A DNA stretch of 15,781 nt. It comes from Lamprobacter sp964516305 (GTDB lineage Bacteria; Pseudomonadota; Gammaproteobacteria; Chromatiales; Chromatiaceae). The stretch spans positions 1-15,781 of the forward strand of contig CAZEZH010000077.1 of NCBI GenBank assembly GCA_964516305.1, in the 5' to 3' direction. The notes under the pieces were generated by a model, which saw nothing but the letters and a program-made list of their open reading frames with translations, was not told the origin of the DNA and did not search any database. Positions 11,851 to 15,781 of the stretch are shown in pieces. Position 1 is the stretch's first letter. Every line of letters starts with the position of its first letter. The position numbers and the translations under genes were made by a program.

Positions 11851-13704
11851 ATGCCCGCCCATCACGCCAAATACCGCCCGAGCCAGCCGGTGCCCATCCA
11901 CGACCGCACCTGGCCCGATCGCCGCATCGAGCAAGCCCCGCGCTGGGCCAGTGTCGACCTGCGCGACGGCAACCAAGCCCTGCGCGCGCCGATGAGCGTG
12001 GCACAGAAGCAGCAGCTCTGGGCCTTGCTCGTCGACATCGGCGTGAAGGAGATCGAGGTCGGCTTCCCGTCGGCCAGCCAGCCGGATTACGACTTCGTGC
12101 GCTGGCTGGTGGAGGAGCGTCAAATACCAGAGGATGTGACCATCCAGGTGCTGGTGCAGGCACGCGCTGACCTGATCGAGCGCACCTTTGCCGCCTTGGA
12201 TGGGGTGCATCGGGCCATTGTCCATGTCTACAACTCGACCTCGCCGGTGCAGCGCGAATGGGTGTTCGGCGCCGGTCGCGAGCGGATCAAGGCCATCGCG
12301 GCGCAGGGCGCCGAGTGGGTCCGCGATGAGGCGGCCAAGTATCCCGGTACCGACTGGACCTTCCAGTATTCGCCAGAGAGCTTCTCACAGACCGAACCGG
12401 ACTACGCCGTCGAGGTCTGCAATGCGGTGGTCGATGTCTGGCAGCCAACGCCAGAGCGCCCCTGCATCCTGAATCTGCCGGCGACGGTGGAATCGGCCGG
12501 CCCGAACGTCTTTGCCGATCAGGTCGAGTGGTTCTGCCGCCACATCGAACGGCGCGACTGCGTGGTCGTCTCCTTGCACACCCACAACGATCGCGGCGGC
12601 GCGGCGGCAGCCGCCGAACTCGGCCTGCTCGCCGGCGCCGACCGCATCGAGGGCACCCTGCTCGGCAATGGTGAGCGCACCGGCAATTGCGACCTGGTGA
12701 CGCTGGCGATGAACCTCTACAGCCAAGGCGTCGATCCGCGCCTGGATCTCAGCGATCCGGACCGGATCATCGCGACCGTCGAGGAGTGCACCGGCATCGC
12801 CTGCCATCCACGTCATCCCTGGATCGGCGAGCTGGTCTACACCGCTTTCTCCGGTAGCCATCAGGACGCGATCAACAAGTCGCTGCATCATCAGCGCGCC
12901 GTGCACAATCGCGACCTGCCCTGGCAGGTGGCCTATCTGCCGATCGACCCACAGGACCTCGGGCGCAGCTATGAGGCCGTGATCCGCGTCAACAGCCAGT
13001 CTGGCAAGGGCGGCATTGCCTTCGTGCTCGAGCGGGATTACGGGCTGCAGTTACCCCGCTGGGCGCAGCTTGAGCTGGCACCGGTGGTGCAGCGCGCGAG
13101 CGAGGAGCAAGGCGGCATCATCGACTCGGCCAGCATCCGGGCGCTGTTCGAGGCCCTGTTCATCCAAGATCAAGCGCCGCATCGGCTCGGTGGCTACCGC
13201 ATCAGCCGCAATGGCCATGATCAGATCGAAGCGACCATTGTCAGCGTTGGGCCAGAGGCTGCAGCAGTGACGGGTCAGTTTGCAGCAGTAACTAATCAAG
13301 CCGGGCAAGACAGGCAAGGCACGCAGAGGGAGCGGGATCTTCAACCTGTGCGAAATATCGAGACGGCGCAAGATCTCCAGACAGCGCGAGATCTCCAAAC
13401 GGCAAGGGATGCACGGGAGCAGTGCATCCAAGGTGAAGGTGAGGGCGTGATCGCCGCCTTCGCCAACGCCTGGAGCCGGGCCTTTGGTCAGACCATCGAC
13501 GTGCGCGACTACCGCGAGCATGCGATCGGCGCCGGCACCGATGCCGAGGCCGCAGCCTATGTGCAGCTCGCGATCGACGGCCAGCCGGTCGCCGGCGTCG
13601 CCATCGATCGCGATACCGTCAGCGCCTCGCTGAAGGCAGTGCTCTCAGCCCTTAACCGAAGCGCGGGCATGGCCAAGAACGTCAGGATGCAGCAGGTTGC
13701 TTAG
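11851..13704 (+). CDS. leuA: 2-isopropylmalate synthase, long form
   Basis: This 617-residue enzyme condenses acetyl-CoA with 2-oxoisovalerate, the first committed step of leucine synthesis. The N-terminal TIM barrel carries the DLRDGNQAL motif (residues 36-44), metal ligands in SLHTHNDRGG (His243, His245), and GNGERTGN (272-279). The rest matches the long (LeuA2, actinobacterial-type) form, with a C-terminal leucine-feedback domain visible as GVIAAFANAW and SASLKAVLSALNR. I use the ATG at 11851 with AAGGAG six bases upstream, not the in-frame ATG at 11833, which overlaps that site. Odd: a polar, low-complexity insertion (about residues 475-530) with 18-base tandem repeats interrupts the regulatory half. 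Confidence 0.94.
   Translation: MPAHHAKYRPSQPVPIHDRTWPDRRIEQAPRWASVDLRDGNQALRAPMSVAQKQQLWALLVDIGVKEIEVGFPSASQPDYDFVRWLVEERQIPEDVTIQVLVQARADLIERTFAALDGVHRAIVHVYNSTSPVQREWVFGAGRERIKAIAAQGAEWVRDEAAKYPGTDWTFQYSPESFSQTEPDYAVEVCNAVVDVWQPTPERPCILNLPATVESAGPNVFADQVEWFCRHIERRDCVVVSLHTHNDRGGAAAAAELGLLAGADRIEGTLLGNGERTGNCDLVTLAMNLYSQGVDPRLDLSDPDRIIATVEECTGIACHPRHPWIGELVYTAFSGSHQDAINKSLHHQRAVHNRDLPWQVAYLPIDPQDLGRSYEAVIRVNSQSGKGGIAFVLERDYGLQLPRWAQLELAPVVQRASEEQGGIIDSASIRALFEALFIQDQAPHRLGGYRISRNGHDQIEATIVSVGPEAAAVTGQFAAVTNQAGQDRQGTQRERDLQPVRNIETAQDLQTARDLQTARDAREQCIQGEGEGVIAAFANAWSRAFGQTIDVRDYREHAIGAGTDAEAAAYVQLAIDGQPVAGVAIDRDTVSASLKAVLSALNRSAGMAKNVRMQQVA
13363..13416 (+). repeat. 18-base tandem repeat inside leuA (three imperfect units)
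   Basis: Units at 13363-13380, 13381-13398 and 13399-13416 encode TAQDLQ, TARDLQ and TARDAR in frame (residues 505-522). The first two units differ at three positions and the third is more diverged. Being a multiple of three bases, copy-number change would keep the frame. Confidence 0.75.
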
Positions 13705-13724
13705 CCTGTCGTGCATTTTGGTAA

Positions 13725-13761
13725 GCTCAGGCGGAGGGTCTGAGCAATGCCTGTTAAGGCA
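13725..13761 (+). terminator. Two adjacent hairpins after leuA
   Basis: GCTCAG-9 bases-CTGAGC (13725-13745) is followed by TGCCT-GTTA-AGGCA (13748-13761), starting 20 bases after the leuA stop. The opposing chaA gene ends at 13832, so this 127-base gap must end both transcripts. No T-run follows, so the terminator reading is tentative. Confidence 0.35.
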
Positions 13762-13831
13762 GGAGAGGACGACGAGATGGACGAGATGCAAGAAGAATGT
13801 CCACCGATGGACGGCCAGCCAGCGCGCGCCC

Positions 13832-15004
13832 TCAAGGCGCAAAGATCAGCATCACATAGGCGCCAAACAGGATCAGATGCACCACGCCTTGCAGCACATT
13901 GGTGCGCGGCGCGCTGAAGGTCAGCACCGCGACCAGCAGCGTAGTCACCAGCATCAGGATGTCGGTCGGGTCTAGGCCAAGCTCGACCGTCTTTCCGGTC
14001 GCCAAGCTGATCGCCAAGACCGCAGGCACGGTCAGCCCAATGGTGGCCAACACCGAGCCAAGGAAGATGTTCACCGCCCGCTGCAATCGATTGGCCAGCG
14101 CCGAGCGGACTGCGCCAACGGCCTCGGGCGTCAGCACCAGCACGGCGACCACAAACCCACCCAAGGCCGCCGGCAGTGAGAGGGTCTCGATCCCATAGTC
14201 GATCGGGAGCGCGATCTTCTTCGCCAATAGCACCACCGGCACCAAGTAGGCGAGCAAGAGGACCGCATGCAGCGGCACTGGACCTGGCTCCTGGGCGTGA
14301 TGGCCATGTTTCAGCGCCATATCTGACGCAGCATCTGGCGCCATCTCTGTTGCGGCATCTGGCGCAGCCTGCAGCGCGGCATCGTCGTATCGGAAATAGC
14401 CGCGATGGCGAACCGTCTGGATCAACAGAAAGCTGCCGTAGAGGGCGACACTGGCAAGGATCAAGAAGGTCGCCTGGAAGCCGCTCAGCGTTCTCACCGG
14501 CGTCGATTGGGTGAAGTCTGGCAGCACCAGGCTCAGCAAGGCCAGCGGGATGATCACCGAGAGATAGGCATTCGCACCCTGCAGGTTATAGCTCTGCTCA
14601 CCATGGCGCAGCGCACCAAGCAGCAAGGTTAGGCCGACCATGCCGTTGAGCACGATCATCACCACCGCGAACATAGTATCGCGCGCCAGGGTCGGATTGT
14701 TGTCGCCCACGAACATCAGCGACGCAATCATCAACACCTCGATCGAGATCACCGCCAGGGTCAGGATCAGGGTGCCGTAAGGCTCGCCGAGCCGTTCCGC
14801 GAGCATGTCGGCGTGATGCACCACCTTGAGCGCTGCCCAGAGGATGGTGCCGAACAGCCAGGCGAACATCAGCGCAAGCCAGAGCGGATCGCTCAGATCC
14901 CCGAGCCAGCCCTTGCCGAACACCAGAAACGTCCCGGTGGTGGCCAAAACGAACAGCAACGGTGCCTCGCCGCGCACCCGATCACTTAGGTTGGACATGC
15001 TCAT
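13832..15004 (-). CDS. chaA: ChaA-type Ca2+(Na+)/H+ antiporter
   Basis: This 390-residue inner-membrane protein has about 11 hydrophobic segments in two halves separated by a hydrophilic loop, the plan of the CaCA cation/proton exchanger family. The two family repeats are visible: GEPYGTLILTLAVISIEV (residues 73-90), with Glu74 and Glu89, and LTPEAVGAVRSALANRLQRA followed by VNIFLGSVLATIGLTVP (291-327), with Glu294. It exports Ca2+, Na+ or K+ in exchange for H+. The central loop (about 207-240) holds three 8-residue repeats and a KHGHH cluster. The ATG at 15004 overlaps the stop of the thioredoxin-like gene (TAATG), so translation is coupled; a second ATG lies two codons in. The substrate ion cannot be read from the sequence. 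Confidence 0.9.
   Translation of the reverse strand: MSMSNLSDRVRGEAPLLFVLATTGTFLVFGKGWLGDLSDPLWLALMFAWLFGTILWAALKVVHHADMLAERLGEPYGTLILTLAVISIEVLMIASLMFVGDNNPTLARDTMFAVVMIVLNGMVGLTLLLGALRHGEQSYNLQGANAYLSVIIPLALLSLVLPDFTQSTPVRTLSGFQATFLILASVALYGSFLLIQTVRHRGYFRYDDAALQAAPDAATEMAPDAASDMALKHGHHAQEPGPVPLHAVLLLAYLVPVVLLAKKIALPIDYGIETLSLPAALGGFVVAVLVLTPEAVGAVRSALANRLQRAVNIFLGSVLATIGLTVPAVLAISLATGKTVELGLDPTDILMLVTTLLVAVLTFSAPRTNVLQGVVHLILFGAYVMLIFAP
14315..14386 (-). repeat. 24-base tandem repeat inside chaA (three units)
   Basis: Units of 24 bases at 14315-14338, 14339-14362 and, more diverged, 14363-14386 encode PDAASDMA, PDAATEMA and an AALQAA-like unit in the central cytoplasmic loop of ChaA. The frame is kept by any change in copy number. 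Confidence 0.7.
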
Positions 15005-15390
15005 TAGGCGCCGGTCTCCAAAGGCTGATCGAGATGCTCTTGGAGCCAGGCGCGGATCTGCACGCTCGAGCGCGAGCCGCTGAAGCGCCCGTGCTCCTCG
15101 CCCTGCTGGAAGAGGAGCACGGTTGGGAAACCGCGCAGCCGGTAGTGGCCTGCGAGTTTCATATTCTCGCCCTCATCGACCTCGACCTTGGCCAGCCCTA
15201 TCGCCCCCTGAAGCTCATCGATCACGCGGTAGAGGTGTGGCGCAAGCTGATGGCAGGGCGCGCACCAATCGGCCCAGAAGTCGACCAGGATCGGCCGCAC
15301 ACGCGAGGCCTCGATCACGGCCTGCTCGAACGCGTCATGGTCGACATCGAAACAATCGCCGCACGGCGGTTGGTCGGAAGGAAAGCGCAT
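15004..15390 (-). CDS. Thioredoxin-family protein
   Basis: This 128-residue protein has a thioredoxin fold with the active site FWADWCAPCHQLAP (Cys43, Cys46) and a cis-proline at about residue 89 (RGFPTVLLF). The frame is open upstream to 15477, but the ATG at 15390 has GGAG eight bases before it and gives a normal thioredoxin length. An extra CxxC (Cys10, Cys13, in PPCGDC) lies before the fold, reminiscent of the N-terminal zinc site of thioredoxin-2, though only one pair is present. No signal peptide is seen, so it should act in the cytoplasm as a disulfide reductase. Its TAA stop overlaps the chaA start. His replaces the usual Lys after WCxPC. Confidence 0.9.
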   Translation of the reverse strand: MRFPSDQPPCGDCFDVDHDAFEQAVIEASRVRPILVDFWADWCAPCHQLAPHLYRVIDELQGAIGLAKVEVDEGENMKLAGHYRLRGFPTVLLFQQGEEHGRFSGSRSSVQIRAWLQEHLDQPLETGA

Positions 15391-15740
15391 CGAGTCTTCT
15401 CCATGGTTGCTGCGGTCCACAAGCGCCGCGACGTAAGCAAAGGCGACATTCTGAATAGGCTTATCAGCGTATCGCAAGCTGGGGTTACAGATATGAGAAC
15501 TGAAGAAAGGGCACTGAGCACTGCGCCTTCAGCATCCCCTAGATCCTGGACGGAGACGATTGACAGGGCGATTGCGACTGAGCTCAAAAACCGAGCGACT
15601 TGACCATGATGTCTGCAAGCCAGACTGGCCGCCGATCGGCTGGGTGCGCTAAGGTTGCGGCTGATGCGCGAGCAGCCGATCAGCGGCCAACGCGCACACC
15701 AAATCGCTTGCACCACCTCGTTCTCCAATAAGAGCCGCCG
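15391..15740. other. Intergenic region before the hemB-like gene
   Basis: This 350-base stretch lies between the divergently read thioredoxin-like gene and the gene starting at 15741. I see no recognised gene. A 36-codon frame at 15493-15603 on the plus strand (ending TIDRAIATELKNRAT) has protein-like composition but no good ribosome site. A large imperfect inverted repeat at 15626-15689 is listed separately. Promoters for both flanking genes should be here, but none is convincing. Confidence 0.4.
15626..15689. repeat. Large imperfect inverted repeat
   Basis: Arms of 24 bases at 15626-15649 and 15666-15689 match at 20 positions (TGGCCGCcGATCGGCTG against the complement TGGCCGCtGATCGGCTG, plus GCGC at the inner end). 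The loop is 16 bases. No T-run follows. It could be a REP/BIME-like element, a terminator stem or a small mobile remnant. Confidence 0.7.
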
Positions 15741-15781
15741 ATGTCCGATTTGCACCCCAATCGCGCCCCCTATCCCACCAC
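15741..15781 (+). CDS. hemB: Start of a gene, possibly delta-aminolevulinic acid dehydratase
   Basis: Only the first 13 codons are in the window: MSDLHPNRAPYPT, cut by the window end. The pattern 'NRA-YP-T' close to the N-terminus resembles proteobacterial HemB proteins, which begin with a short tail, NRAYPxTR, and then an Arg-rich stretch. HemB makes porphobilinogen for heme and, in phototrophs, bacteriochlorophyll. The upstream ribosome site is weak (AAGAG about eight bases before the ATG). The call rests on very few residues and could be wrong. Confidence 0.45.
   Translation, partial: MSDLHPNRAPYPT

Noticed and set aside
11609..11995. Possible leu leader peptide upstream of leuA: a frame containing three consecutive Leu codons (SYLLLYSRL) before leuA.
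   Set aside because: The frame runs on for over 100 codons into leuA instead of stopping, there is no ribosome site, and no terminator/antiterminator hairpin with a T-run is seen.
13777..13917. A small plus-strand frame (MDEMQEECPPMDGQPARAL...) with AGGAG eight bases upstream, after leuA.
   Set aside because: Most of it is antisense to the 3' end of chaA and has no recognisable similarity. The ribosome site is good, but that alone is not enough to call a gene.
13363..14386. CRISPR array, suggested by short tandem repeats in this area.
   Set aside because: The repeats are contiguous 18- and 24-base in-frame coding units in two separate genes, without spacers.
14962..15603. A 213-codon plus-strand frame opposite the thioredoxin-like gene.
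   Set aside because: It is antisense to a clear thioredoxin with WCAPC and lacks any family similarity; its open state follows from GC-rich codon use on the other strand.
15315..15755. A 146-codon minus-strand frame overlapping the thioredoxin-like gene.
   Set aside because: It overlaps thioredoxin in a different frame and crosses the inverted repeat and the hemB-like start; the composition is not protein-like.

Overview
The window looks like a chromosomal stretch of a high-GC gammaproteobacterium, most likely a purple sulfur bacterium of the Chromatiaceae. The main reason is a class III (two-subunit) polyhydroxybutyrate (PHB) synthase, phaE-phaC. It lies divergently from phaA-phaR-phaP-phaB, the arrangement I remember from Allochromatium vinosum. 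The PhaC sequence also matches my memory of the A. vinosum enzyme very closely, including Cys/Asp/His spacing. The genus is inference.

Layout. (1) 1-3435, plus strand: the 3' part of a group of Mrp/Mnh cation:proton antiporter genes, in the order end of mnhB, mnhC, mnhD, mnhE, mnhF, mnhG. Most genes overlap by 1-4 bases, except for a 149-base gap between mnhE and mnhF. (2) 3538-4254, plus: a short-chain dehydrogenase resembling carbonyl reductases. (3) 4313-10613: the PHB locus. On the minus strand, phaA (thiolase), phaR (regulator), phaP (phasin) and phaB (acetoacetyl-CoA reductase) end at a strong intrinsic terminator. On the plus strand, phaE and phaC encode the synthase. Four copies of a TGTTGCAGTGCACAA-like element lie at the phaP promoter and in the phaA/phaE divergent region; they are good candidates for the operator of PhaR. 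(4) 10614-11850: a worn region with an Lrp/AsnC regulator flanked by two gene fossils, a PAS fragment of an Aer-like sensor and the N-terminal part of a Fic protein. (5) 11851-13704, plus: leuA (2-isopropylmalate synthase, long form), with a short tandem repeat in its regulatory half. (6) 13832-15390, minus: a thioredoxin-fold protein translationally coupled to a ChaA-type Ca2+(Na+)/H+ antiporter. (7) 15391-15781: an intergenic region with a large inverted repeat, then the first codons of a gene that looks like hemB.

How the genes work together. PhaA condenses two acetyl-CoA, PhaB reduces the product to (R)-3-hydroxybutyryl-CoA, and PhaE-PhaC polymerises it. PhaP coats the granule, and PhaR presumably represses phaP and perhaps phaA/phaE until polymer titrates it away. 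The Mrp and ChaA transporters are independent cation/proton antiporters. The Lrp regulator lies divergently to leuA and could link leucine supply to leuA expression, although a Fic fossil now lies between them.

I found no tRNA, rRNA, CRISPR array or intact mobile element. I see no clearly new multi-gene system. The points most worth a second look are the PhaR-type operator set, the long in-frame 5' extension of phaC, the basic tail of PhaE, the LeuA repeat insertion and the two fossils around lrp.
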